Positions 19,266 to 28,310 are shown, counted from the first letter of the stretch. The stretch: DNA of 64,000 nt from Bradyrhizobium sp. Ec3.3 (GCF_000472925.1 NZ_AXAS01000013.1:140228-204227), one strand, 5' to 3'. Numbers and translations: made by a program. Notes: generated by a model not told the origin, from the letters alone.

Positions 19266-19421
19266 ATGAAACGCGTTGCGACCTGGGCCTTCTACGCCGT
19301 CGGCGCGCTCGCGATTGCCTATCTCGCGCTCTACGCCTATGCGATGTTCACCGGCCGGCACATCGTGCCCGGCGACCCCATCCACATCTTCCGCAATCCC
19401 GACGCGCCGAGCTATTCTTGA
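19266..19421 (+). CDS. small hypothetical membrane protein, 51 aa
   Basis: A 51-residue protein beginning MKRVATWAFYAVG with one transmembrane helix (about residues 7-30) and a short C-terminal part with HIVPGDPIHIFRNP. A strong GGAGGAGG ribosome-binding site lies 12 bp before the ATG. I do not recognise a family. It follows the flavin reductase gene by 88 bp on the same strand. Confidence 0.5.
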   Translation: MKRVATWAFYAVGALAIAYLALYAYAMFTGRHIVPGDPIHIFRNPDAPSYS

Positions 19422-19427
19422 GCAGGC

Positions 19428-19516
19428 GTAGGGTGGGTTAGCGAAGCGTAACCCACCACTTGCTTTCCGCGCGAAGAGAGAAGTGGTGGGTTACGCCTTC
19501 GGCTAACCCACCCTAC
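19428..19516. repeat. intergenic palindromic repeat, GTAGGGTGGG family, second copy
   Basis: Near-perfect inverted repeat: GTAGGGTGGGTTAGCGAAGC at the left pairs with GCTAACCCACCCTAC at the right, with inner arms GTAACCCACCACTT / AAGTGGTGGGTTAC. It separates two convergent genes and is related to 3712-3801 in its outer ends. A transcript in either direction would form a long stem, so it may end transcription from both sides. Confidence 0.85.
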
Positions 19517-19524
19517 GAGAGCGT

Positions 19525-20673
19525 TCAACTCCGCAAGATCGCCAGCGCCAGCGCCTGCGCGCGGGGGACGATGCTGTCGAGCTCGAGATATTCCTCCGGC
19601 GTGTGCGCAAGCCCGCCGACCGGGCCGACGCCGCAGATCGTCGGCGTGCCGACGGCGGCGGTGAAGCCTGAATCGGCGCAGCCGCCGGAGAACTCGCCGG
19701 TGAGCGTGGTCAGCCCGACGTCGCGGGCGGCGCCCTGGTAACCCCAAAACAGCGTCTTCGACGCCTCGCTCTGAACCGCCGGCACGAACTCGCCCTTGAT
19801 CGTCAGCGTGGCGCTCGTGCCGGGCACGTAAGAGGTGGCGACGATCTTCTCGATCGCGGCCATCACCGCCTCGCGATCCGCAGGCTCGACGTAACGCAGA
19901 TCGATCTGGCCCTCGGCATGGGGCGCCGTCGTATTCACGGACTGTCCGCCCGCGATCAGCCCGACGTTCAGGGTGATCCCCTTGGACAGATCGGTCAGCG
20001 CGTGGATGTGGACGATCTTGTGCGCGAGCTCGCCGATCGCGCTCACGCCGGCCGCAAAATTCGCGCCGGAATGCGCGGCCTTGCCGGTGACGGCAAGGTG
20101 CATGAAGATGCCGCCCTTGCGGCTCGTGACCACGTTCCCGGTCGGCCGCCCCGGCTCGGAATTGTAGACGGCGCGCGCGGAACGTCCCTCGCGCTCGATC
20201 ACCGGGCGCGAGGAGGGCGAGGCGATCTCCTCATCCGAGGTGATCAGGACCTTGATAGGGTGAGGGCTGCCGCCGAATTTGTGGAAGGCCGCGGCCACGA
20301 ACACGTTCATCACGAGGCCGGCCTTCATGTCCGCGACCCCCGGGCCATAGGCGCGGCCGTCCAGAATCGTGAAGGGGCGTCGTTCGGCCTCGCCTTTGCC
20401 GAACACCGTGTCGCGATGTCCCATCAGCAGGATCGGCTTTTCGTTGCTGCCGGGCTTGGCCACGGTCGCATGAAGCGCGTCGCCATAGGTGCCGTTCGGC
20501 TCACGCCAGCTCGAAATGCCGTGCTCGGCAAAATGCCGCTCGAAGCGCGCGCCGACGGCGTCGACGCCTTCCTTGTCGTAGGATCCGGAATCGATGTTCA
20601 CGACGTCGCGCAGCAGGTCGATCATCGCCTGCTTCTGCGACGCCAGCCAATCGGTGATTTTAGTCTCTGCCAT
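19525..20673 (-). CDS. M20 family metallopeptidase, glutamate carboxypeptidase type
   Basis: The 382-residue product has the two-zinc M20 pattern: GHRDTV (first histidine and aspartate), GVADMKAG (bridging aspartate), TSDEEI (catalytic glutamate pair), SEPG, and GLAHTPEEYLE near the end (last histidine). The central dimerisation domain follows AVTGKAAHSG. No signal peptide is seen, so it is probably cytosolic. The closest named type is carboxypeptidase G2/glutamate carboxypeptidase, which removes C-terminal glutamate, but substrate within M20 is hard to predict. It stands alone. Confidence 0.88.
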   Translation of the reverse strand: MAETKITDWLASQKQAMIDLLRDVVNIDSGSYDKEGVDAVGARFERHFAEHGISSWREPNGTYGDALHATVAKPGSNEKPILLMGHRDTVFGKGEAERRPFTILDGRAYGPGVADMKAGLVMNVFVAAAFHKFGGSPHPIKVLITSDEEIASPSSRPVIEREGRSARAVYNSEPGRPTGNVVTSRKGGIFMHLAVTGKAAHSGANFAAGVSAIGELAHKIVHIHALTDLSKGITLNVGLIAGGQSVNTTAPHAEGQIDLRYVEPADREAVMAAIEKIVATSYVPGTSATLTIKGEFVPAVQSEASKTLFWGYQGAARDVGLTTLTGEFSGGCADSGFTAAVGTPTICGVGPVGGLAHTPEEYLELDSIVPRAQALALAILRS

Positions 20674-20789
20674 TTGCGCTCCGCGAGTTTGTCTCGCGGC
20701 GCTTATACGGCGTATCGCATCCGCGACCTAGTCCCCGAACGGAGCCCGGCCTTGCAAGTCGGCCATGCCCCGCAAGCCAGAGCGCGAAG

Positions 20790-21878
20790 CTATTCCATCG
20801 ACGGAGGAACAATCCTTTCCATGCGTGCCGAAGGTCGACCGGGGTTGGGCGCGGTCCAGCGAAATGCGTGAAACGCTGCATCGTCGGCCACGCTTCTTCC
20901 CACAATGGTCGTACCGTCAGCGCTAATTCCAGAGGCGTACGATTCCGCTCCTCCGGGGGTGTCGAGGTCGAGCATGCCGGCTTCGGCGGTCCAGCGAAAG
21001 GCATGCGCTTTCCCATCGGCGATCTCGGCATATCCCACCACCACCGAGCCATCCGCGCTCACCGCAAGCGCATTGGATTCCCTCCCGCCGAGCGTGCCCA
21101 GATCGACCATGCCTGTGCTGCGTGTCCAGCGAAAGGCGTGATAGCCGTCCCAGGGCGAGGTCATACTATTTCCAACGACCACCGATCCGTCTGCGCTTGT
21201 GTCGTGGGCGCTGGAAGTGGGGCCTCCGAGCGTTCCCAGATCGATCATGCCGGTATCGCTGGTCCAGCGAAAGGCGTGTTCATCCTGCTCGGGAGTGTGG
21301 CTCGACCCCACTACCACCGCGCCGTCGGCGCTTACACCGCGCGCGCTGGATTTGTGTCCTCCGAGCGTGCCGAGATCGACCATGCCGGTGCTGCTGGTCC
21401 AGCGGAATGCGTGGGAGATGTGGGACCTATCGTCGGAGGTATCGGGGATCTGGGCGGACCCGACCACGACCGAACCGTCCGCGCTGACACCAGTGGCGCT
21501 GGACGAAGGTCCTCCCAGGGTGCCGAGATCGGTCGTGCCGCCGCCACTGGCCCAGCGAAGGGCGTGAGAGGCTTTACGATCCGCCGCAACTTTCCCACTG
21601 CCAACGATCACCGAGCCGTCGCCATTCACGGCATTGGCTGACGTCAGCTCGTCGAAGCCGGTCAAGCCGGTAGCGCTGGTCCAGCGGAACGGGCGATGGC
21701 GAACGGTCCCCAACACGACCGAGCCGTCAGCGCTCACCGCATCGGCACTTGATTTCGTCGGACAAGGCTGGGCTTGCGTGCACGCGACATCAGCGCTGAT
21801 ATAGATGGCAGAGCCGATCGCAGCGACGACGGCTCCCCCCGCCGTCGCGATCAGCCATTTCCGAGATTTGACGATCAC
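20790..21878 (-). CDS. HAF-repeat protein with seven about 50-residue repeats
   Basis: After a short N-terminal membrane or signal segment (WLIATAGGAVVAAIGSAIYI), the 362-residue protein consists of seven tandem repeats. Each has a variant of VSADGSVVVG followed by HAFRWT and DLGTLGG. This is the HAF extracellular-repeat family, which is probably beta-rich; its function is unknown. Two cysteines occur just after the leader (CTQAQPC). The GTG start at 21876-21878 comes two bases after the stop of the upstream gene, so the two are translationally linked. Confidence 0.85.
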   Translation of the reverse strand: MIVKSRKWLIATAGGAVVAAIGSAIYISADVACTQAQPCPTKSSADAVSADGSVVLGTVRHRPFRWTSATGLTGFDELTSANAVNGDGSVIVGSGKVAADRKASHALRWASGGGTTDLGTLGGPSSSATGVSADGSVVVGSAQIPDTSDDRSHISHAFRWTSSTGMVDLGTLGGHKSSARGVSADGAVVVGSSHTPEQDEHAFRWTSDTGMIDLGTLGGPTSSAHDTSADGSVVVGNSMTSPWDGYHAFRWTRSTGMVDLGTLGGRESNALAVSADGSVVVGYAEIADGKAHAFRWTAEAGMLDLDTPGGAESYASGISADGTTIVGRSVADDAAFHAFRWTAPNPGRPSARMERIVPPSME

Positions 21879-21880
21879 GT

Positions 21881-22573
21881 CTATTCGGCAAACGGTATCG
21901 TCTCGCTGCGCATGCGCGTTCCGGGCGGGTAGCCCTCATGGTCCTCGGTTGCCCAATAGGGCCCCAAGGCATAGCCCATATAGTCCCAGAACCGGTCCCA
22001 CATCGGCGAGCGCACGCCGGCGCGATAGCCGTCCTGCTCGCTGAGGGCCTTGTCGCGCCAGCGCTGCGCGATCTCTCGTTTCACCAGCGCGAAAAACATC
22101 GTGTCGCCGTCGGTCGCATCGATGGAAAGCAGGACCCGGCCGCGGGAGCCGATGTGTTGCTCGAGCTCCTCGGTCGCTTGAGCATAGAGAGACCACACGG
22201 TCCTGCGATACGCGGAAGTCGTGTCCTCGTCAGAAAGGTCCGGGACCTCATCCTGCGTGATGAACGGCCCGAAGACGGCCTTGACTGCGGGCCGAAGAGC
22301 CGTGGGATCGATGACCCCGTCGTCACGCCAGCGGCCGAATATCTCGATGAGGTATTTGTCCTCGGCCGAAGAGATTTTATCCTGGTTGCGGAGCAGGACG
22401 ACCGTTGCCAGAAAGCTTCGCGTGGTTGGCTCGTAGTCATCCCCTCCATAAAAGCCGACCGTCTCCTGGTCTTCCGGCGGATTGGCGATCCAGGCCTCCA
22501 CTTGAGCCATGATCGCGGCATCATCTCCCGAGAAATCCCGGGCGAAGGAGAGAATGGGATTTTCGCGATTCAT
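21881..22573 (-). CDS. hypothetical protein, 230 aa
   Basis: The product begins MNRENPILSFARDF and is acidic, with no signal peptide or membrane segment and no motif I can assign. It has several aromatic clusters near the C-terminus (MWDRFWDYMGYALGPYW). The ATG at 22573 is preferred because GAGGG lies just before it; an ATG four codons upstream is also possible. It is directly followed, two bases later, by the HAF-repeat gene, so the two may act together. Confidence 0.75.
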   Translation of the reverse strand: MNRENPILSFARDFSGDDAAIMAQVEAWIANPPEDQETVGFYGGDDYEPTTRSFLATVVLLRNQDKISSAEDKYLIEIFGRWRDDGVIDPTALRPAVKAVFGPFITQDEVPDLSDEDTTSAYRRTVWSLYAQATEELEQHIGSRGRVLLSIDATDGDTMFFALVKREIAQRWRDKALSEQDGYRAGVRSPMWDRFWDYMGYALGPYWATEDHEGYPPGTRMRSETIPFAE

Positions 22574-22799
22574 AAACCCTCGCATTGATAGTCGGTGTAG
22601 TCGATCTCAGCGGTGCAGCGGCTATCGCATGCTTGTATAGTCGCTGCTTCGACATCCGAGGTTCGGCATGGCAACCGTTGAGGATTACGGATCAGCATTC
22701 TCCCGAACGGTGCGCGAGCGCTGACCGTGCGGCGCACGTCGGTTCGAGACTGCCCGACGCGTCAAATCTTGCGGAGGCGCGAGGCGTTCGCTGCCGGCC

Positions 22800-22838
22800 A
22801 TCGGCTACTTTGCATGGGGTTGTTTTCGATATTTTGCG
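22800..22838. repeat. 39-nt dispersed repeat, copy 2
   Basis: Matches 9433-9471 with a single difference (TTGCATGGGG here, TTGCATCGGG there). It lies in the 350-bp gap between the hypothetical gene and flbD, which otherwise holds a possible terminator at 22882-22897 and no supported gene. Confidence 0.8.
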
Positions 22839-22881
22839 TGGGGGCCTATGGCGAATGTGTTCGCCCGCAAAGAAAACGCTC

Positions 22882-22897
22882 GGGGGCAAGCCCCGGG
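22882..22897 (-). terminator. possible terminator after flbD
   Basis: GGGGC-AA-GCCCC forms a short stem about 30 bp past the flbD stop. On the minus strand it is followed by CGAGCGTTTTCTTTG, a broken T tract. A second small hairpin (GGGGCT/AGCCCC) overlaps the flbD stop itself. The evidence is modest. Confidence 0.4.
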
Positions 22898-22925
22898 CAC
22901 TCCTGACCTCAGCACTTGTGCGGGG

Positions 22926-24311
22926 CTAAGCCCCCATCGCCGGCATGCGGGGATATTCGCCGGGCGTGCCGGCGGGCGGGATCGGGATGCCGCCGTCGGC
23001 ATATTCGTTGAGCTTGTTGCGCAGCGTGCGGATCGAGATGCCGAGGATGTTGGCGGCGTGGGTCCGGTTGCCGAGGCAATGCTTCAGCGTCTCGAGGATC
23101 AAATCGCGCTCGACGTCGGCGACGGTGCGCCCCACCAGCGCCCGCGTCACCTGCTCCGCTGCCATCGTGGCGTGCGCTACCGCCGGCGCGGTCCTTGCGA
23201 CGTCGAGGCGGTCGCCGTCCGGCGTGATGATGGCGTCAGCGCCGATCTCGTCGCCCTGCGCCATCAGCACCGCGCGGTGCATGGTGTTCTCGAGCTCGCG
23301 GACGTTGCCCTGCCAGCGGTTGGTCGAGAGCACTCGGCGCGCTTCCGCGGAAATGGGGCGCAGCGGGACGCCGTTGGCATCGGCATATTTCTTGACGAAA
23401 TGCTGGGCGAGTTCGAGGATGTCGGCGGGACGCTCGCGCAGCGGCGGGATCTTCAGGTTCACGACGTTGAGGCGGAACAAGAGATCCTCGCGGAACGTGC
23501 CTTCGCGCACGGCTTCCGCCAGGTTGCGGTTCGAGGTCGCGATGATGCGGATGTCGACGGGGACGGGCTTGGTGCCGCCGACGCGGTCGATCACGCGCTC
23601 CTGGATCGCGCGGAGCAGTTTTGACTGCAGGCGGACGTCCATCTCGGAGATTTCGTCGAGCAGCAGCGTGCCGCCGGTCGCCTCCTCGAACTTGCCGATA
23701 CGGCGGGCGACCGCGCCGGTGAACGCGCCCTTCTCGTGGCCGAACAGCTCGGATTCCAGGAGATGCTCGGGGATCGCGGCGCAATTGATGGAGATGAAGG
23801 GGCGTTTGGCGCGGGCCGAGCGTGTATGGACGTAGCGTGCCAGCACCTCCTTGCCGGTACCGGATTCGCCGGTGACCATCACCGAAGCGTCCGAGCCGGC
23901 GATCTGCTGGGCGAGCTTGACCACGCGCGCCATGGCGTCGTCGCGATAGATGAGTTCGCGGGAATCGTTGGCCACGGCGGCGAGCACCGCGGCGATCAGC
24001 TCCGGCTCCGGCGGCAGCGGGATGTATTCCTTGGCGCCGGCGTGGATCGCGGCGACCGCGGCGCGGGCGTCGTTGGTGATGCCGCAGGCGACGATCGGAG
24101 CGTGGATGTGCTCGGCTTCCAGCCGCATCACGAGATCGCGGATGTCGAGGGCGACGTCGACCAGCAGCAGGTCGGCGCCCTTGCCGCCGCGCAGCACGCG
24201 CATTGCCTGCTCGTGGTCCTCGGCGTGGGTCACGGTGGCGCCGTTCTCCATCGCGATCTTGGTGGCGGTGGTGAGCTGGCCCTTCAGTGTGCCAACGATG
24301 AGAAGCCGCAT
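22926..24311 (-). CDS. flbD: sigma-54-dependent flagellar regulator FlbD
   Basis: FlbD activates late flagellar genes with sigma-54 RNA polymerase. The 461-residue product has a degenerate receiver domain (about 1-120; LLLVDVAL but atypical surroundings), an AAA+ core with Walker A GESGTGKE, the sigma-54 contact loop GAFTGA, GGTLLLDEI as Walker B, and a Fis-type helix-turn-helix at the end (THAANILGISIRTLRNKL). The divergent receiver fits FlbD of Caulobacter relatives. It is the last gene of a minus-strand flagellar run, after fliN. Confidence 0.93.
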   Translation of the reverse strand: MRLLIVGTLKGQLTTATKIAMENGATVTHAEDHEQAMRVLRGGKGADLLLVDVALDIRDLVMRLEAEHIHAPIVACGITNDARAAVAAIHAGAKEYIPLPPEPELIAAVLAAVANDSRELIYRDDAMARVVKLAQQIAGSDASVMVTGESGTGKEVLARYVHTRSARAKRPFISINCAAIPEHLLESELFGHEKGAFTGAVARRIGKFEEATGGTLLLDEISEMDVRLQSKLLRAIQERVIDRVGGTKPVPVDIRIIATSNRNLAEAVREGTFREDLLFRLNVVNLKIPPLRERPADILELAQHFVKKYADANGVPLRPISAEARRVLSTNRWQGNVRELENTMHRAVLMAQGDEIGADAIITPDGDRLDVARTAPAVAHATMAAEQVTRALVGRTVADVERDLILETLKHCLGNRTHAANILGISIRTLRNKLNEYADGGIPIPPAGTPGEYPRMPAMGA

Positions 24312-24364
24312 GTCAGTCTCCTGTCCGTCTGTTCGCGCTGCTGCGCGTCATTCCTTGCGCTAAA

Positions 24365-24409
24365 GCATGATCCGGAAAAGTGTGTAGCGGTTTTCCGAAG
24401 AGATCATGC
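24365..24409. repeat. 45-nt palindromic repeat (GCATGATC...GATCATGC), copy 2
   Basis: Same element as 5003-5047, with the same inverted ends and GGAAAA/TTTTCC inner arms. It sits between fliN and flbD, inside what is otherwise a compact gene run, so it may affect readthrough or mRNA stability between the two. Confidence 0.85.
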
Positions 24410-24419
24410 TCAAAACAAA

Positions 24420-24770
24420 TCAACTGCGTTCGGTCCTGATGATTTCGGTCATGGTCACGCCGAGCTTGTCCTCGACCAGCACCACCTCGCCGCGAGCGAC
24501 GAGGCGGTTGTTGACGTAGATGTCGATGGCCTCGCCGACGCGCCGGTCGAGCTCGAGCACGGTGCCGGGACCGAGCTTCAACAGCTCGCCGACGTCCATC
24601 TTGGAGCGGCCGAGCACGGCGGAAACCTGCACCGGCACGTCGAACACCGCCTCGAGGTCGGCGGCGACGCGGGCCGCGTATTCGTCCTCGTTGTAGCCGA
24701 CATCGGTGCCCGTCGGCGCCATCGGGCCGTTGAGATCGGGAAGCGGGACCTGCCCGTCGGTGTCGCTCAT
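24420..24770 (-). CDS. fliN: flagellar motor switch protein FliN
   Basis: FliN forms the lower C ring of the flagellar rotor with FliM and FliG. The 116-residue product has a loose acidic N-terminus and a C-terminal SpoA-type domain with DVPVQVSAVLGRSKM, LLKLGPGTVLELDR and NNRLVARGEVVLVED, all characteristic. It starts three bases after the fliH stop. The 45-nt repeat separates it from flbD. Confidence 0.94.
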   Translation of the reverse strand: MSDTDGQVPLPDLNGPMAPTGTDVGYNEDEYAARVAADLEAVFDVPVQVSAVLGRSKMDVGELLKLGPGTVLELDRRVGEAIDIYVNNRLVARGEVVLVEDKLGVTMTEIIRTERS

Positions 24771-24773
24771 GGC

Positions 24774-25394
24774 TTAATTCCCCTTGCGGGACGCGAGATA
24801 GCGTCCGACGAGTTCGTCGATCTTGCCGAGAATGGCGCCGCGCTCGAGCACGACGCCGCCATCGGCCCATTCGATCCGGCAGTCGCCGGTTGCAATCTCC
24901 GGCTCGGCCAGGATCACCAGCCGGCCCTCGAACCCGCTCTGCTTGGCGAGCCGCTCGATCCGCTCGCGCGCGCTCTCGTAGAGCGCGTCGTTGATGCGGA
25001 CGACCAGGTGCGGCGTCGCGACCAGGTGCGAGAAGCAGTCCTTGACCAGCGCGACGATCTCGCCGAGCGGCTCGGCGGCGATCAGGTCGGCGCACAGCTT
25101 GCGCGCCACCGCGACCGCGACGTCGACCGCCTCGGTCTCCATCCTGGCCTCGATATTGCCGATGCCCGACGCGATGCCCCTGACCGAGATGTTGATCTCC
25201 TCCATGGCGAGCGCGACCCGGCGGTCGCTCTCGGCCTTGGCCTCGCGCTGTCCGGCGTCGAAGCCGGCCTGGTAGGCGCGCGCCTCGGCGGCCGCGATCT
25301 TCTGCGCGACCTCGGCTGCACTCGCAGCCTTCTCGCGCGTCCGGTCGGGTGCGGAGAAGTCGTTGTCGAACAGGAATTTCGCGGGTGCCGCCAT
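24774..25394 (-). CDS. fliH: flagellar export ATPase regulator FliH
   Basis: FliH links the export ATPase FliI to the C ring. The 206-residue product has an N-terminal charged helical region (AARAYQAGFDAGQREAKAE, rich in Ala and Glu) and a C-terminal domain with GDCRIEWADGGV and LGKIDELV, as in FliH/YscL. Sequence conservation in this family is low, so the call rests partly on its place between fliG and fliN. The ATG overlaps the fliG stop (ATGA). FliI is not in the window. Confidence 0.85.
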   Translation of the reverse strand: MAAPAKFLFDNDFSAPDRTREKAASAAEVAQKIAAAEARAYQAGFDAGQREAKAESDRRVALAMEEINISVRGIASGIGNIEARMETEAVDVAVAVARKLCADLIAAEPLGEIVALVKDCFSHLVATPHLVVRINDALYESARERIERLAKQSGFEGRLVILAEPEIATGDCRIEWADGGVVLERGAILGKIDELVGRYLASRKGN

Positions 25395-26488
25395 CAGTAC
25401 ACCAATTCGTCGTCAGCGCGGTTCTTGGTCAGCATGATCTCGCCCTTGGCGGCGAGGTCCTTGGCGAGGTTGACCAGCAGCGCCTGCGCCTCGTCGACAT
25501 CGCGCAACCGGACCGGTCCCATCGCCGCCATATCGTCCTGCAGCATCTTGGCGGCGCGCGAAGACATGTTGCCGAAGAAGAAGTTGCGGACGTCCTCGTT
25601 CGCGCTCTTCAGCGCGACGGCGAGCTTGTCCTTGTCGACGTTGCGCATCAACGTCTGCGCGGAGCCGGAGTCCAGCTTGACGAGGTCGTCGAAGGTGAAC
25701 ATCAGGGCCTTGATGCGCTCGGCCGATTCCCGGTTCTCCTCTTCCAGCGAGGTGATGAAGCGGGTTTCGGTCTGGCGGTCGAAATTGTTGAAGATTTCCG
25801 CCATCACCTCGTGGGCATCGCGGCGGCGGGTCTGCGACAGGTTCGACATGAATTCGACGCGAAGCGTCTTCTCCACGCTCTCGATGACCTCCTTCTGCAC
25901 CGCCTCCATCTTCAGCATGCGGTTGACGACGTCGAGCGCCAGCTCCTCGGGCAGGATGCCGAGGACGCGCGCGGCGTGCTCCGGCTTGAGCTTGGACAGC
26001 ACCACCGCGATGGTCTGCGGGTACTCGTTCTTCAGATAGTTGGCGAGCACCTCTTCCTGCACGTTGGAGAGCTTCTCCCACATGTTGCGCCCCGCGGGGC
26101 CGCGGATCTCGTCCATGATGCCGTTGACGCGCTCGGGCGCCAGGTATTGCTGCAACAGTCGCTCGGTGGCGTCGAAATTACCCATCAGCGCGCCGGAAGC
26201 CGACATGCGCGAGACGAATTCGAGCAGCATGTCCTCGACCGTGTCGACCTCGACCGTGCCGAGGGTGGACATCTCCAGCGAGAGCTGGCGCACCTCCTCG
26301 TCGTCGAGCATCGACCAGATCTTGCCGCCATATTGTTCGCCGAGCGCCAGCATCAGGATTGCGGCGCGCTTCGGTCCTGCCAGCGGCTCGGACTTGCCGT
26401 CCTTGGCCCGGTTGCCGGCGCGCTGCCCGAGGGTCGAGATCACACTGGTGATGTCGTGCGAGTTGGCGTTTTGCAAGGAGGCGGCCAT
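25394..26488 (-). CDS. fliG: flagellar motor switch protein FliG
   Basis: FliG couples stator movement to the rotor. The 364-residue product has the standard three-domain layout, with [19 protein letters not shown] near the start, an [12 protein letters not shown] central segment of the EHPQ type, and a C-terminal charged helix with [10 protein letters not shown]. Length is normal. It lies 17 bp after fliF and overlaps fliH by one base. Confidence 0.95.
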   Translation of the reverse strand: MAASLQNANSHDITSVISTLGQRAGNRAKDGKSEPLAGPKRAAILMLALGEQYGGKIWSMLDDEEVRQLSLEMSTLGTVEVDTVEDMLLEFVSRMSASGALMGNFDATERLLQQYLAPERVNGIMDEIRGPAGRNMWEKLSNVQEEVLANYLKNEYPQTIAVVLSKLKPEHAARVLGILPEELALDVVNRMLKMEAVQKEVIESVEKTLRVEFMSNLSQTRRRDAHEVMAEIFNNFDRQTETRFITSLEEENRESAERIKALMFTFDDLVKLDSGSAQTLMRNVDKDKLAVALKSANEDVRNFFFGNMSSRAAKMLQDDMAAMGPVRLRDVDEAQALLVNLAKDLAAKGEIMLTKNRADDELVY

Positions 26489-26505
26489 GTCAGTTCACTT
26501 CTCGA

Positions 26506-28131
26506 TCATTTCGCGGGTTCGCTCAGCCATTGGCGGATGATGGCGACGGTTTCATTGGGGTTGCGCTCGGCGAGCTCACCGACGCGATGAACGGACTGGG
26601 CGTGGACCTGACCCTGGACGGTGGCGACGTCGATCGCGCTCGCCGTGGCGTTGCCGCTCGTGACCAGCGCGTGGCCGCCGCCCGAGGCGGAAGCGGATTC
26701 GTCGGTCAGCGCGGGCGCGCTCAGCGCGCTGGTCAAGGCCGCGACCTCGTCGGAGGCAAGGATTCGCTTCACCAGCGGCCGGATCACTATGAACATCACG
26801 ACGAGGCCGAGCAGCATCATCACGCCGAGCTCGACGAAGTACATCACGTCGTCCTTGGTGAACTGGAGCATGCCGAGGAAGCCCGATGGTTCGGCGATCG
26901 GGGCGGTCGACGGCGCGTCGGCAAAGCGCAGGTTGACGACCTCGACCTGGTCGCCGCGCTTCTGGTCGAAGCCGATCGCCGAACGCACCAGCGTGGCGAT
27001 GCGGTCGAGCTGCTCCTTGGTGCGGTCCTGATAGACCAGATCGCCCTTGTCGTTCTTGGAGTAGATGCCGTCGACCAGGACCGCGACCGAGATGCGGTTG
27101 ACGCGGCCGGCCTCGGTCACCTCGGTCTTGGTGGTGCGGGAGATCTCGTAATTGTTGGTTTCTTCGGTCTTCTTGCTCTGGTCGCGGGCCGCGACCGCGG
27201 TGCCGCCCGATGAATTACCCGGTAGCTCGTTGTTGACGGTGACCTGGCCGTTGTTGTCGGCGGTGAGGCTGCTCTCTTCCCGGGTCTGGCTCGAGCGCAG
27301 CACGCGGCCTTCGGGATCGAATTTGTCGGAGGTCTGGGTGATCTTGTTGAAGTCGAAATCGGCGGAGAGCTGCACCCGGGCGCGGCCCGAGCCGACCACC
27401 GAGGAGACGATGTCCTCGACCTGCTTGCGCATCCGCTTCTCGAACGCGGTGCGGCGCTCGTCGCCGACGGCCTGCTCGGGATCGCTCGCCGCGCCATCGG
27501 CGAGCAACTGACCGGATTCGTCGACGATCGAGACGCGCTGCGGCTTCAACCCGTTGACGGCGGAGGCGACGAGATGGCGGATGGCGCGGATCTGCTGCGC
27601 CTCCAGCGAGCCGCGGACCCGCACCACGATCGAGGCCGATGGCTCGGGCGCCTCGCGCGAGAACAGCGGGCGCTCCGGCAGGACGAGGTGGACGCGGGCG
27701 GCCTGGATGCGGTCGATCGCGCGGATGGTGCGGGCGAGCTCGCCCTCCAGCGCGCGCAGATGATTGATGTTCTGGACGAAGCTGGTGGTGCCGAGCGCGT
27801 CCGACTTGTCGAACACCTCGTAGCCGATGCCGCCACCCTTGGGCATGCCGCCTTCGGCAAGCTTCATGCGCAGTCGCGTGACCTTGTCCTTGGGCACCAT
27901 GATGATGCTGCCTTCATTGCGCAGCTCGAACTGGATGCCCTGACGTTCCAGGTCTTTGATAATGCTGGAGGAATCTTCGACGTTGAGGTCGGTGAACAGC
28001 GTCGTCATCTGCGGCGTGGTCACGCGCATGATGACAAAGGCAAAGAAGCCGATGAGTGCGGCGGTGACCGCGATCATCGCCCCGAACCGGGCGGCGCCGA
28101 TACCTTTCAGGAAGTCCAACAGACCTTGCAA
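26506..28131 (-). CDS. fliF: flagellar MS-ring protein FliF
   Basis: FliF builds the MS ring in the inner membrane, the base of the flagellum. Two transmembrane helices are visible (about residues 14-34, IAVTAALIGFFAFVIM, and 430-452, VELGVMMLLGLVVMFIVI) around the periplasmic ring-building domains with VHLVLPERPLFSRE and ARVQLSADFDFN. The C-terminus, which binds FliG, ends with ETVAIIRQWLSEP. I chose the TTG at 28131 (541 aa, LQGLLDFLKG), since the frame upstream to 28167 has no usual start. It heads the fliFGHN-flbD run. Confidence 0.93.
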   Translation of the reverse strand: MQGLLDFLKGIGAARFGAMIAVTAALIGFFAFVIMRVTTPQMTTLFTDLNVEDSSSIIKDLERQGIQFELRNEGSIIMVPKDKVTRLRMKLAEGGMPKGGGIGYEVFDKSDALGTTSFVQNINHLRALEGELARTIRAIDRIQAARVHLVLPERPLFSREAPEPSASIVVRVRGSLEAQQIRAIRHLVASAVNGLKPQRVSIVDESGQLLADGAASDPEQAVGDERRTAFEKRMRKQVEDIVSSVVGSGRARVQLSADFDFNKITQTSDKFDPEGRVLRSSQTREESSLTADNNGQVTVNNELPGNSSGGTAVAARDQSKKTEETNNYEISRTTKTEVTEAGRVNRISVAVLVDGIYSKNDKGDLVYQDRTKEQLDRIATLVRSAIGFDQKRGDQVEVVNLRFADAPSTAPIAEPSGFLGMLQFTKDDVMYFVELGVMMLLGLVVMFIVIRPLVKRILASDEVAALTSALSAPALTDESASASGGGHALVTSGNATASAIDVATVQGQVHAQSVHRVGELAERNPNETVAIIRQWLSEPAK

Positions 28132-28205
28132 GCAATCGCCCCGCCAGATTCGGCCTGCAACCGGCAAGCCGACTGGGCAATTATTGCCTAGGTGATGGTT
28201 TCGAT

Positions 28206-28223
28206 ATGGTTAACGAAGATTAA
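28206..28223 (-). promoter_or_regulatory. candidate CtrA-binding site upstream of fliF
   Basis: On the minus strand the sequence reads TTAATCTTCGTTAACCAT: two TTAA half-sites with a six-base spacer, the second extended to TTAACCAT. CtrA sites are usually TTAA-N7-TTAA, or contain TTAACCAT, so this is close but not perfect. It lies about 75 bp upstream of the fliF start. In Caulobacter relatives CtrA drives fliF. No experimental support here. Confidence 0.45.
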
Positions 28224-28247
28224 GAGGTGGGACAAAAGTCGCGACAT

Positions 28248-28281
28248 GAAAAAAATCGGCCTCGCAGAGCGAGGCCGATTT
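28248..28281 (-). terminator. intrinsic terminator after sciP
   Basis: AAATCGGCCTCGC and GCGAGGCCGATTT form a perfect 13-bp stem with an AGA loop, starting 30 bp past the sciP stop. On the minus strand it runs straight into TTTTTCATG, a clear T tract. This is the best terminator in the window and separates sciP from the fliF operon. Confidence 0.9.
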
Positions 28282-28310
28282 GCGTCAAACTTGGCGAATT
28301 TCCAGATCGC

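Noticed and set aside
23736..26039. 767-codon plus-strand frame across the flagellar genes
   Set aside because: It mirrors flbD, fliN, fliH and fliG, all of which carry diagnostic motifs on the other strand.
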